Assembly: GCF_028751035.1 (NCBI RefSeq) | Contig: NZ_CP063533.1 | Location: forward strand, 372,001-436,000 | Origin: Helicobacter winghamensis ATCC BAA-430 | GTDB lineage: Bacteria > Campylobacterota > Campylobacteria > Campylobacterales > Helicobacteraceae | Direction: 5' to 3' | DNA length: 64,000 nucleotides | Part shown: piece after piece, positions 27,776 to 35,782 of the stretch | Layout: each line of letters starts with the position of its first letter | How positions within the stretch are numbered: the first letter of the stretch is position 1 | Notes under the pieces: model-generated | What the model was told of the DNA's origin: nothing | Seen by the model: the letters and a program-made list of their open reading frames with translations, nothing else | Database searches by the model: none | Made by a program: the position numbers and the translations under genes

Positions 27776-29132
27776 TGCATTATTATATTTATCCTGCAGG
27801 TAGAACTGGAAGAACATTAGGTAAAATGCTGGATTATTGTGAGATGAATGCCACTTATAGTTTTATAGATGATAATAAAAAGGGAATAACATTAAAAGAA
27901 CAAGCTTCAAAGATTAAAAAGCAGCTTAAAAATAATGAAGCTGAAATTGTAATAGCTTTAACGCAGGGAATTGTCATCACGCAAAGTAGAATGGAAAAAT
28001 TGATAAAAAAATTAAAAGCACTAGAAATTAATCGTTATCTTGGTAATGAATTTATCCAACAAATTGCTTTGCAAGTTTGCAAAAAAGCCCAAATAGAAGT
28101 TCAACGCTTAAGCAGTCGGGGGGGGGGCATTTATTGATAGGTGTTATTCTGTATGGATTAGGAGATGAGAAGCATTTAGGAAATGTGGATTATGAGCTAC
28201 TAAAGAGAGATTGCAAAATAGTGTATTTGGATCATTCAGGGGAGAATTTTTCTAGAGAAATTAGCTCAAATGCTATTATTGTTCCTTTTATTATGGATTA
28301 TTTGAAAGATGTGCATTTCGTGAAATATATTTTTTCTACTGTAGGTACATATTCAAGAAATGCCAATCAGGTTTATTTAGTGCAACACCATAGCTATGCA
28401 AGTATCTTGGAGGCTTTAATGGAAGAAAAATTAGATTACTATAAAGCGGTGCTTAAAGATAAGATAGATTATTTATTTGCAACTTCCCGCAAAACACAGA
28501 AGGTAACAGAATTTTTAATTAACGGATTTTGCAAAGATAAGAAGCCTAGTGTCTTACTAAGTGGATATGCCGCATTTGATGTAGAGGAAGAAGTTAAAGA
28601 AAGTTTGCGGGATAAAGTTTTGATTGCTTTGCACGATGAGAGCGAAGTATTAGAAATTAAAGAAAGTCTTTTGGAGTTATTAGGGTTAGGGTTTAAGGTT
28701 GCATTGCGTTATCGTTATGAGTGGAGTGGAGAGATACAGAAATTTATAGAAACAATTAAAGATAATCCTAACTTTTTTGTCTGTTATAATAATAAGAATT
28801 TTAAAAATTTCTCCAGTGAAAGTTTTGTTGTAATTACAAGTGCTTCAAGCGTAGCTTATACATTTCCCATTAAGCATTTATGCCCGGCAATTTTATATTT
28901 TAAAGATAAAAATACATTTGAGAAAAACATTGGTGGGATTGGATTTTTTGATGATAGAATCCATTTTAAGGCAAGTAATAGTTCAGAAGTTGTTTTGCAA
29001 GTAAGACAAACAAAAGATAAAGATTTATCAAAAAAGATTTTAAAATATCGTGATGAAGAAGTTGTCAATTTCAAAAACGCTAGTGAAGTTATAGCGGATA
29101 ATATTATGCAAATTATTAATAAAGAAAAATGA
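27775..29132 (+). CDS. TagB/TagF-like transferase, phase-variable, currently OFF
   Basis: About 452 residues when in frame; a paralogue of the gene at 12334. The N-terminal segment starts YYIYPAGRTGRTLGKML and runs 114 codons to a G10 tract (28118-28127), after which translation stops within six codons. In the alternate frame the protein continues with GLGDEKHLGNVDYELLK, VYLVQHHSYASILEAL, VLLSGYAAFDVEEE, VALRYRYEWSGE and VVITSASSVAYTFPIKHLCPAILYFKDK. G11 or G8 would join the halves. The C-terminal block matches the CDP-glycerol phosphotransferase family arrangement. Its start overlaps the aminotransferase stop. It likely attaches a phospho- or phosphono-substituent to a glycan (inference). 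Confidence 0.75.
28118..28127 (+). repeat. G10 contingency tract in TagB-like gene
   Basis: Ten Gs flanked by AGTC and CATTTATTG. Out of frame at G10; ON at G11 or G8. Confidence 0.95.
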
Positions 29133-29133
29133 T

Positions 29134-30558
29134 ATGATGGATAAACTTGGTAAGCATAAAGTTGAACAGTATTATAAGATTGCTAATCTTCTGAAAATTA
29201 AAATTCCACAAGATGTAGTCTTGGATTATCAAAATAATAAGTGGGGGGGGGGGCATAAATGTGCATTATCACTTATTGTTGCTTGTATGTGTGAAGTATT
29301 AGAAAGCAATATTCCAAAAATTGAAATAGAAGGTAAAATATTAAAGATCGAATTTTGTGATTATCAAAGAGCATTGACGCTTCTTTTAGCTTATTTCCAA
29401 GATTATTTAAGCGATAAGGGTTTAGATAATCTTAAAGAATCTTTAGAGGTGCATTTAAATTATGTTAAGAGTTTGTTAAAGCCACTAGAAAAAGCTTGCA
29501 GTTTGAGCGTTGGTATTACAATGATAGGTTATACAAAAGACAATAAACATATTGGAAATATTGATGAAAATATTGTTTTTCCTTTAGTATATTGTTGTAA
29601 TTCTTTCAAAGCTTATGAGTTAGCAAAAGATAGAATAAAAGAAAGTTTTGTGATGATTTCGCATCCTATGTATTATGTTGCTTTTCCAAAATTAAAAGTT
29701 TTATTATCCGTAAATACTCCATTGCCATTAGTGAAACTAGAAACTTGTAAAACAATTATTGTGCATTTGGGGCATAATTTCAATGAAGCCTTGCAATATA
29801 CATTGCATCGAACAGATGAGAGTTTTGTGCTAAATAGTTTAAAAAAAGAGAGAATGGATAGATGCCATTATGTTGTAGCACATACATTAAATGACTTTAA
29901 GCTCTTGTTTAAAGCGCAGAATTTTTTCAATCTTAAAACTGAAACCATCAAGGGTGGATGCCCTAGTTTAGATTGGGCTTTGAATCGGACTAAAAACAAA
30001 TCTTTGAACTCTTATTTATTATTTGCTCCTTCGTATTTATCGAATTTTATTTCAGATGATTTTGTAAAATCTCTTAATGCCATTTTGGAATCTGGAGTGA
30101 AAGTTGTCTGTAGGTTACACCCTAATTTAAGGGAATATGAGAAACAGCAATTTTATAAAGAAATCAAAAATTGGTGTTTGCATAAAAATTTTATTTTTGA
30201 TGAAACTTCAAGTTATTTGAACTCTTATATTAATAATAGTTTTGCACTTTTGACTGACGAGAGTTCTATGGGGGTTTCTTATCCATTAACTTACCTTAAA
30301 CCAGCTATTATTTATATGCCAAATAAAAGAAAGTTTGGGGTAGAGGTTTTAGATGGAATCCATTTGTATTCAAAGGAAGCAAATCTTATCATTGATAATT
30401 TTGATAACTTGAAAGATATTGTAGGAGATATTAAGAGTTTTAAAGTATTTAAATTTGAAGAGCAAATAAGGAAGTTTAGAGAAAAGCAAGTGTATAATAT
30501 TAGGCATTCTAGTGAGTATTTGAGTGAGTTTATTAACAATCTTTGCAAGGAGCAATGA
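29134..30558 (+). CDS. TagB/TagF-like transferase, divergent paralogue, phase-variable, ON
   Basis: 474 residues. Shares with the proteins at 12334 and 27775 the blocks GYTKDNKHIGNIDENIVF, ETIKGGCPSLDW, VVCRLHPNLREYE and LLTDESSMGVSYPLTYLKPAIIYM, the last being close to the TDYSS/PIIFY block of CDP-glycerol phosphotransferases. HPN-type residues (RLHP) fit the family's catalytic His. The G11 tract at 29243-29253 is near residue 37 and is in frame, so slippage would abolish the whole protein. It follows its OFF paralogue directly and overlaps the APS-kinase-like fusion gene by one base. Confidence 0.7.
   Translation: MMDKLGKHKVEQYYKIANLLKIKIPQDVVLDYQNNKWGGGHKCALSLIVACMCEVLESNIPKIEIEGKILKIEFCDYQRALTLLLAYFQDYLSDKGLDNLKESLEVHLNYVKSLLKPLEKACSLSVGITMIGYTKDNKHIGNIDENIVFPLVYCCNSFKAYELAKDRIKESFVMISHPMYYVAFPKLKVLLSVNTPLPLVKLETCKTIIVHLGHNFNEALQYTLHRTDESFVLNSLKKERMDRCHYVVAHTLNDFKLLFKAQNFFNLKTETIKGGCPSLDWALNRTKNKSLNSYLLFAPSYLSNFISDDFVKSLNAILESGVKVVCRLHPNLREYEKQQFYKEIKNWCLHKNFIFDETSSYLNSYINNSFALLTDESSMGVSYPLTYLKPAIIYMPNKRKFGVEVLDGIHLYSKEANLIIDNFDNLKDIVGDIKSFKVFKFEEQIRKFREKQVYNIRHSSEYLSEFINNLCKEQ
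29243..29253 (+). repeat. G11 contingency tract in TagB-like gene
   Basis: Eleven Gs flanked by AAGT and CATAAATG, near codon 37. Currently in frame (ON). Confidence 0.95.
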
Positions 30559-31721
30559 TGCAAAAAGGTGCAGTGATTTGGATATGTGGTTTAGCGGGTG
30601 CTGGTAAGACAACTTATGCACAATCTTTATATTTATCACTTAAAAAAGAGAGAGAAAATGTTGTTTTATTAGATGGCGATGTTTTTCGTAATATTTTTCA
30701 AGAAGATCCAGATTTTACTGCAAAGGGAAGATTAAGGGTTGCCAAGAAAATCTCTGCACTTTGTTCGTTTTTAGCCTTTAATGGGATGGTGGTTGTATGT
30801 GCTACGATTTCATTATTTGAAGAGATTTATTCTATGAATCGTCAAAATATTTCACATTATTTTGAAGTCTTTGTAAAATGTTCAATGCAAGAATTAATTA
30901 AAAGAGATAAAAAGAATCTTTATAGCAGAATTCAAAGTAATGAAATCAGTAATGTAATGGGTGTTGATATTCCTTTTGTAGAGCCTAATGCGCATTGTGT
31001 GTTAAATAACAATCAAAAGGAGAATTTAGAAGACAATCAGCGATTATTGAAAGAAAAAGTGGATGATTTTTTAATGAAAGTTTATGAGACAAGTGATAAG
31101 GGGTATTGGCATCAGTTTTATGCGAATCATATGCAAATTGGACAAGAGAGTTATTTTGCGAAATTCTGTATGAAATATTTTAAAAGTGGGCAATCTTTAA
31201 TTGAACTTGGATGTGGGAATGGTAGAGATAGTTTATACTTTGCTAAAAATGGACTTGATGTTCTTGGTGTAGATCAGTGTGATAATGTGATTGAATTTCT
31301 TCAGCAGTATAAAAATTATTCATTAGAGTTTCAATGTGCAGATTTTACTAAATTGGATTTATGTTCTTCTGTGCGGGGGGGGGGGCATTATGACATAGTA
31401 TATTCGCGTTTTACTTTACATTCTATTACACAAGAGCAACAAAATAGAGTGTTTGGTTGGGTTAGAAATAGCTTGGATAGCGATGGTATTTTTGCCATAG
31501 AAGTGAGAGGATATAAAAATTCTCTTTATAAGATGGGTATTCCAGTAATTGATGAAAAAGATGCATTTATTTTTGAAAATCATTATAGAAGATTTCTGAA
31601 TTTTGATGCACTTTTAAGAGAGTTAAAAGATTTTAAAATTATTTATGCTAGGGAAGATAGGGGCTTTGCTCCATTTGCAGATGAAGACGATTATTTTATA
31701 AGAGTTATTGCGCAAAAATAA
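30558..31721 (+). CDS. APS-kinase-like / SAM-methyltransferase fusion, phase-variable, ON
   Basis: 387 residues in two domains. Residues 1-175 are CysC-like: P-loop GLAGAGKTTY, LLDGDVFRNIF, and RDKKNLYSRIQSNEISNVMGVDIPFVEP, equivalent to the CysC RDxKGLY...GEI block. Residues 190-387 are a class I methyltransferase with LIELGCGNGRDSLYFAKNGLDVLGVDQC. The G11 tract (31375-31385) falls inside the methyltransferase domain, so switching OFF would spare the kinase and remove methylation. No sulfate adenylyltransferase or sulfotransferase is visible, so a true PAPS role is doubtful. The C. jejuni capsule kinase Cj1415, also CysC-like, phosphorylates a cytidine-diphosphoramidate. The ATG at 30558 is chosen over 30555 for its spacing from AAGGAG. 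Confidence 0.8.
   Translation: MQKGAVIWICGLAGAGKTTYAQSLYLSLKKERENVVLLDGDVFRNIFQEDPDFTAKGRLRVAKKISALCSFLAFNGMVVVCATISLFEEIYSMNRQNISHYFEVFVKCSMQELIKRDKKNLYSRIQSNEISNVMGVDIPFVEPNAHCVLNNNQKENLEDNQRLLKEKVDDFLMKVYETSDKGYWHQFYANHMQIGQESYFAKFCMKYFKSGQSLIELGCGNGRDSLYFAKNGLDVLGVDQCDNVIEFLQQYKNYSLEFQCADFTKLDLCSSVRGGGHYDIVYSRFTLHSITQEQQNRVFGWVRNSLDSDGIFAIEVRGYKNSLYKMGIPVIDEKDAFIFENHYRRFLNFDALLRELKDFKIIYAREDRGFAPFADEDDYFIRVIAQK
31375..31385 (+). repeat. G11 contingency tract in kinase-methyltransferase fusion
   Basis: Eleven Gs flanked by GTGC and CATTATGA. In frame (ON); OFF states truncate only the methyltransferase domain. Confidence 0.95.
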
Positions 31722-31725
31722 AAGC

Positions 31726-31759
31726 TTTATCCTTCTCTAGTTTAATAGGGAAGGATAAA
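31726..31759 (+). promoter_or_regulatory. Hairpin that pairs out the ribosome binding site of the next gene
   Basis: TTTATCCTTC (31726-31735) is perfectly complementary to GAAGGATAAA (31750-31759), and the pairing extends inward by about four more pairs to a ~6-nt loop. The right arm contains the AAGGA ribosome binding site of the radical SAM gene starting at 31761. The preceding stop codon lies 5 bases upstream of the stem. There is no T-run, so it is not a typical terminator. Confidence 0.65.
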
Positions 31760-31760
31760 T

Positions 31761-32774
31761 ATGAAAGATACAATTAAACAAGAATCAACTTCAGCAGGAA
31801 GGGTTGTTAATAACTCAAAAAAAGATGTAGATGCTATTTTTGTTAAAAAATATGGGCAAAAATGGCTAGATTATCGAAAAAAATGGGCAGATGCTTCTAA
31901 GCATATTTTGAATGACTTTCCGCTTTTTGTAAGATTTGAAAATCAGTTTAAGTGCAATGCAAGATGTACGATGTGTGTGCATGGACATGCTGATTTAAGG
32001 GCGGATTATGGATATGATGGGTATTTACCTTTTGATGTTTTTAGGCGTTTAGTTGATGAATGTGATGAGTATCAATGTCCATCTGTTGCCCCTTCTCAAA
32101 CAAATGAGCCATTGTTAGATTGCGATATTATTGAGCGTTTGCAATATATTAGCACGAAGCAAAATATTATGGATGTGCATTTTAACTCTAATGCTTCTTT
32201 ATTGACAGAGGAAGTGAGTAGAAAAATCCTTGATACAAGTGTTACAAGGATGAATTTTAGTATTGACGCAATCACAGAGGAAACTTATAAAAAAATTAGA
32301 GTTGGATTAGATTTTAAAAAGGTTTTAAGGAATATTGACACTTTTTTAAATTTGCGCGCGAAGCTTGGTAGAGAGCTTCCTATTGTGCGTGTGAGCTTTT
32401 TATTGCAAGAGAAAAATAAACACGAGCTAGAAGCATTTAAGAATTTTTGGGTGGATAAAGTTGATTATGTCTCTGTGCAACGCTATGTGCCAATTTCACC
32501 TTTTGATGATGAAAGAAGTGTCGCAATCTCTGATGCTCCTATTGCTGGAAAACAAAGTTGTTCTTATCCTTTTGAATCTATTTTTATTCACGGAGATGGT
32601 TTGGCTGTCCCTTGTGCTTCGCATAGGGCAAAACACATTGCAGTGGGCAATATTTATAACAATTCTTTGTATGAAATTTGGCATTCTCAGGGAATGCAAG
32701 AGTTAAGAGAAGCACATAAAAATGGAGATTTAAGTAAAACAAAACTTTGCGATACTTGTTTGTTTAAGGGGTAG
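31761..32774 (+). CDS. Radical SAM/SPASM protein next to phosphonate genes
   Basis: 337 residues. The cluster motif CX3CX2C lies in FKCNARCTMCVHG near residue 65, with VAPSQTNEPLLD, NSNASLLTEEV and FSIDAITEETYKKIR following. The SPASM region has CSYPFESIFIHGDGLAVPCASHR and CDTCLF. It sits between the kinase-methyltransferase fusion and the PEP mutase fusion, with only three bases before the latter, so it may modify the phosphonate or its sugar acceptor (inference). Its ribosome binding site is enclosed in a strong hairpin. Confidence 0.85.
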   Translation: MKDTIKQESTSAGRVVNNSKKDVDAIFVKKYGQKWLDYRKKWADASKHILNDFPLFVRFENQFKCNARCTMCVHGHADLRADYGYDGYLPFDVFRRLVDECDEYQCPSVAPSQTNEPLLDCDIIERLQYISTKQNIMDVHFNSNASLLTEEVSRKILDTSVTRMNFSIDAITEETYKKIRVGLDFKKVLRNIDTFLNLRAKLGRELPIVRVSFLLQEKNKHELEAFKNFWVDKVDYVSVQRYVPISPFDDERSVAISDAPIAGKQSCSYPFESIFIHGDGLAVPCASHRAKHIAVGNIYNNSLYEIWHSQGMQELREAHKNGDLSKTKLCDTCLFKG

Positions 32775-32777
32775 AGT

Positions 32778-34085
32778 ATGGATAAGAAACTAGTGTATGT
32801 TCCAATGGCGGCAGATATTATCCACACTGGGCATTTAAATATTATTAAAGAATCTGCAAAATTAGGTTATGTAATGGTTGGGCTTTTTTCTGATAAGGCA
32901 ATTGCAAGCTATAAGAGAGTGCCATTGATGAATTATGAGCAAAGAAAGCAAATTGTAGAATCTTTAAAAGGTGTTGATGAAGTTGTAATTCAAGATGAAA
33001 AGGATTATAGTGCAAATTTAAAGCAATACAAGCCTAATTTTCTTGTGCATGGTAGTGATTGGAATACAGGTCCCTTAAATGAGGAGCGACAAAAGGCAAT
33101 CGCTCTTATGGAATCTTGGGGAGGAAAAGTTATAGAACCAGAGTATACAAAAGGCATTTCTTCAACAAAACTCAATAAAAATTTAAAAGAGTTAGGGATT
33201 TTGCCACAAGTTAGATTAGGGGCTTTAAAGAAAGCTTTATTTGCAAAACCATTAATTAGAGGTATTGAATCGCATAGTGGAATGAGTGCTTTGATTATAG
33301 AGGAAGCTTGTGTAAAAGATAAAAATGGAATCAATCAAGCTTTTGATTTTTTATGGTTAAGTTCCCTTACGGATTCTAGCTCTAAAGGTAAGCCAGATAT
33401 TGAGTTTGTGGATTTGACTTCTAGGATTGCTACTGTTAATGATATTTTAGAGGTTTCTACAAAGCCTATTATTTATGATGGAGATACAGGATCTCAGATT
33501 CCGCATTTTGCAATGATGGTGAAACGCTTGGAGAGGTTAGGTGTGAGTGCTGTTGTGATAGAAGATAAAATTGGATTAAAGAAAAATTCCTTATGTGAAG
33601 GTGAGTCTGCTAGGCATACGCAAGATTCCATTGAAAATTTTTGTGCAAAGATTAAGGCTGGAAAACAAGCACAATTGACAAATGATTTTATGGTGATTGC
33701 AAGGATTGAAAGTTTGATTTTAGAGATGGGAATGGAAGATGCTATCGCGCGTGCAAGGGCTTATATAGAAGCTGGAGCTGATGGAATTATGATTCACTCA
33801 CGCAAAAAAGATGGAGCAGAGATTTTAGAGTTTTGTAAAATTTACAATACTTTTGCTAATCGCAAGCCATTAATGGCAGTGCCAACTAACTATCCTATCT
33901 TGAGTGAGGAAGATTTGAAAAATGCTGGAGTGAATATTGTTGTGTATGCAAATCAACTTTTAAGAGCGTCTTATACGGCAATGAAAAATACAGCATTATC
34001 TATTTTGGAGCATAAAAGAGCGTTAGAAGCGGATAAACATTATGTTTCAGCACTAGAAATTATTAATTTGATTGAAGGAAATTAA
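32778..34085 (+). CDS. aepX: Cytidylyltransferase / phosphoenolpyruvate phosphomutase fusion
   Basis: 435 residues. Residues 1-135 are an HxGH nucleotidyltransferase (AADIIHTGHLNIIKESA, ISSTKL), similar to glycerol-3-phosphate cytidylyltransferase. Residues 150-435 are PEP mutase of the isocitrate lyase superfamily: YDGDTGSQIPHF, then EDKIGLKKNSL, the mutase EDKxxxKxxS signature near residue 262, and ARAYIEAGADGIMIHSRK. PEP mutase makes the C-P bond of phosphonopyruvate, the entry reaction of phosphonate biosynthesis. The fused domain may activate the phosphonate with CTP. The stop overlaps the ATG of the decarboxylase gene (TAATG), which pulls the mutase equilibrium forward. Confidence 0.92.
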   Translation: MDKKLVYVPMAADIIHTGHLNIIKESAKLGYVMVGLFSDKAIASYKRVPLMNYEQRKQIVESLKGVDEVVIQDEKDYSANLKQYKPNFLVHGSDWNTGPLNEERQKAIALMESWGGKVIEPEYTKGISSTKLNKNLKELGILPQVRLGALKKALFAKPLIRGIESHSGMSALIIEEACVKDKNGINQAFDFLWLSSLTDSSSKGKPDIEFVDLTSRIATVNDILEVSTKPIIYDGDTGSQIPHFAMMVKRLERLGVSAVVIEDKIGLKKNSLCEGESARHTQDSIENFCAKIKAGKQAQLTNDFMVIARIESLILEMGMEDAIARARAYIEAGADGIMIHSRKKDGAEILEFCKIYNTFANRKPLMAVPTNYPILSEEDLKNAGVNIVVYANQLLRASYTAMKNTALSILEHKRALEADKHYVSALEIINLIEGN

Positions 34086-35173
34086 TGCTTAATGCTTTAG
34101 AATTTGCAAAGTTTTTAAAAGATAGAATCGGATTTTGCGCGGGTGTGCCTGATAGTTTATTAAAACCTTTAAATCAAGCTCTTGAAATAGAAATGCGAAA
34201 GGATTTTTATACCACAGCAACCGAGGGGCAAGCAGTAGCTTTTGCTTGTGCTTATCATTTAGCAACTTCTAAAATCGGACTTGTGTATCTGCAAAATAGT
34301 GGTTTGGGTAGTGCTATAAACCCTCTTTTATCGTTAGCAGATCCTAAGGTTTATAAGATTCCATTGATTTTGTTTGTTGGACTTAGAGGCGGTATTGATG
34401 ATGAACCACAGCATTTAAAGCAAGGCGAAGTAACAGAGCAAATCTTAATTGCTTGTGGAATTAAAACTTTGAAGCTTTCTAAAGAGATAGAAGAGGCAAA
34501 AAGACAGATTGATAACTCTTTGCTCTATTGCAGAGAGAGCGGTGGGACGGTTGCGTTTTTGGTAGAGAAAAATATCTTTGATAAGGTATCGCTTCCACAG
34601 AGTGGAAATTCTTTTTCTTTGATTAGAGAGGAAGTTATTAATCTAATTCAAGATGCTTTTGTGGATGCAAAATTTGTTACTACAACGGGAATGATTTCTA
34701 GGGAATGTTATGAGTTAAGAGAGTTTAAAAATCAGCGCCATAAGAATGATTTTTTGGTGGTGGGTTCTATGGGATATGCAAGTTCATTAGCATTTATTTT
34801 GTCAAAATATTCTAATAAAAAATTTGTATGTCTTGATGGTGATGGCGCGTTTATTATGCATATGGGCTCTCTTTTGAGTTTTAAGGGGGCTAGTTTTTAT
34901 CATATTGTGTTAAATAACTATGCACATGATAGCGTAGGCGGGCAAGCGACTAATATTGGCAATACAAATTTAGTGGAGCTAGCCTATTCTTGTGGGTATG
35001 ATTATGCGCTTAGTGTGGAGAGTTTAGAAGAACTACAAAAAGCCTTAAAAGAGATTCCACAAATGCAAGGTTTGGTGCTTTTGGAAGTTAAGGTAAAAAA
35101 ACAGACGCGTGCAAATCTTGGAAGACCAAAAGAAATTTTAAGACTTAAGGATGAGTTTTGCAAGGGGCTTTAG
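34085..35173 (+). CDS. aepY: Phosphonopyruvate decarboxylase
   Basis: 362 residues. ThDP-dependent enzyme that converts phosphonopyruvate to phosphonoacetaldehyde. The N-terminal catalytic Glu is in TTATEGQAVAFA, the ThDP/Mg motif is GDGAFIMHMGSLLSF...LNN near residue 250, and NYAHDSVGGQATN is the family's diagnostic block. It is translationally coupled to the PEP mutase gene upstream and overlaps the kinase gene downstream. Together the two genes commit PEP to 2-carbon phosphonates. Confidence 0.93.
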   Translation: MLNALEFAKFLKDRIGFCAGVPDSLLKPLNQALEIEMRKDFYTTATEGQAVAFACAYHLATSKIGLVYLQNSGLGSAINPLLSLADPKVYKIPLILFVGLRGGIDDEPQHLKQGEVTEQILIACGIKTLKLSKEIEEAKRQIDNSLLYCRESGGTVAFLVEKNIFDKVSLPQSGNSFSLIREEVINLIQDAFVDAKFVTTTGMISRECYELREFKNQRHKNDFLVVGSMGYASSLAFILSKYSNKKFVCLDGDGAFIMHMGSLLSFKGASFYHIVLNNYAHDSVGGQATNIGNTNLVELAYSCGYDYALSVESLEELQKALKEIPQMQGLVLLEVKVKKQTRANLGRPKEILRLKDEFCKGL

Positions 35174-35664
35174 TGTATATCACAGGACTTAGCGGTTCTG
35201 GTAAGACAACTTTGGCAAAAGCTGTGGTGAAACAGATTGAAAACACACTAGGAATTAAATCTATTTTTTTAGATGGTGATATTTTACGAGAATGTGTAGT
35301 TAATAATGATTATTCTACACAAGGGCGTTTTAATATGGCGTCTTATTATGTAAAAGTGGCTAAACTTTTAGTAGATCAAGGGTTTGTCGTGGTGCTATCG
35401 ACAATTTCTATGTTTGATAAAGTGCGTGCGTTTAATGTGGAGAATTTTAAACATTACTTAGAAGTGTATTTGGAAGTTTCAGAAGAAATTCGCAAACAAA
35501 GAGATTCAAAAGATTTTTATAAACGCAATACAATAGATATGGCAGGATTTAATCAGAGTGTAGAGTTACCTAAAAATAGCCATTTAATTTTTAAAGATAA
35601 TTTTGATATAAATTCAGCTTGCGAGAAAGTTCTATACTATTTAAAGGATATTTATGCAAAATAG
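35173..35664 (+). CDS. APS-kinase-like (CysC family) kinase, stand-alone
   Basis: 163 residues. The P-loop is GLSGSGKTTLAKAV; further blocks are IFLDGDILREC, VVLSTISMFDKVRAFN and QRDSKDFYKR. The last differs from classical CysC RDxKGLY, so a different acceptor is likely. The GTG at 35173 overlapping the decarboxylase stop (TAGTG) with AAGGGG upstream is preferred; an in-frame TTG at 35158 is possible. Location right after the PEP mutase and decarboxylase genes points to phosphorylation of a phosphonate or its nucleotide, not of APS (inference). Confidence 0.75.
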   Translation: MYITGLSGSGKTTLAKAVVKQIENTLGIKSIFLDGDILRECVVNNDYSTQGRFNMASYYVKVAKLLVDQGFVVVLSTISMFDKVRAFNVENFKHYLEVYLEVSEEIRKQRDSKDFYKRNTIDMAGFNQSVELPKNSHLIFKDNFDINSACEKVLYYLKDIYAK

Positions 35665-35716
35665 ATATTTTCCCATCCTGTTGTATTGTGCGGGGGGGGG
35701 GGCATTATTTTTTTAA
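35654..35716 (+). CDS. Short hydrophobic ORF with internal G11 tract
   Basis: A 20-codon ORF (MQNRYFPILLYC, Gly run, ALFF) has its own AAGGA 6-7 bases before the ATG and begins inside the end of the kinase gene. In the current G11 frame it stops at 35716. With G10 or G13 it would extend through a T-rich stretch as a hydrophobic peptide of about 43 residues, ending at TGA overlapping the ATG at 35783 (ATGA). It may be a leader whose translation is switched to couple with the next gene, or merely chance; no homologue is recognised. Confidence 0.4.
   Translation: MQNRYFPILLYCAGGGALFF
35692..35702 (+). repeat. G11 tract upstream of kinase-GNAT gene
   Basis: Eleven Gs flanked by TGTGC and CATTATT, followed by about 75 T-rich bases up to the next start codon. 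It is outside the flanking enzymes' coding regions. Confidence 0.95.
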
Positions 35717-35782
35717 TTACTTTTTAATATTCTCTCTTCTTCTTTTATTTTTAAGTTCAATTTTTAATTTGAGTAATGCAGC

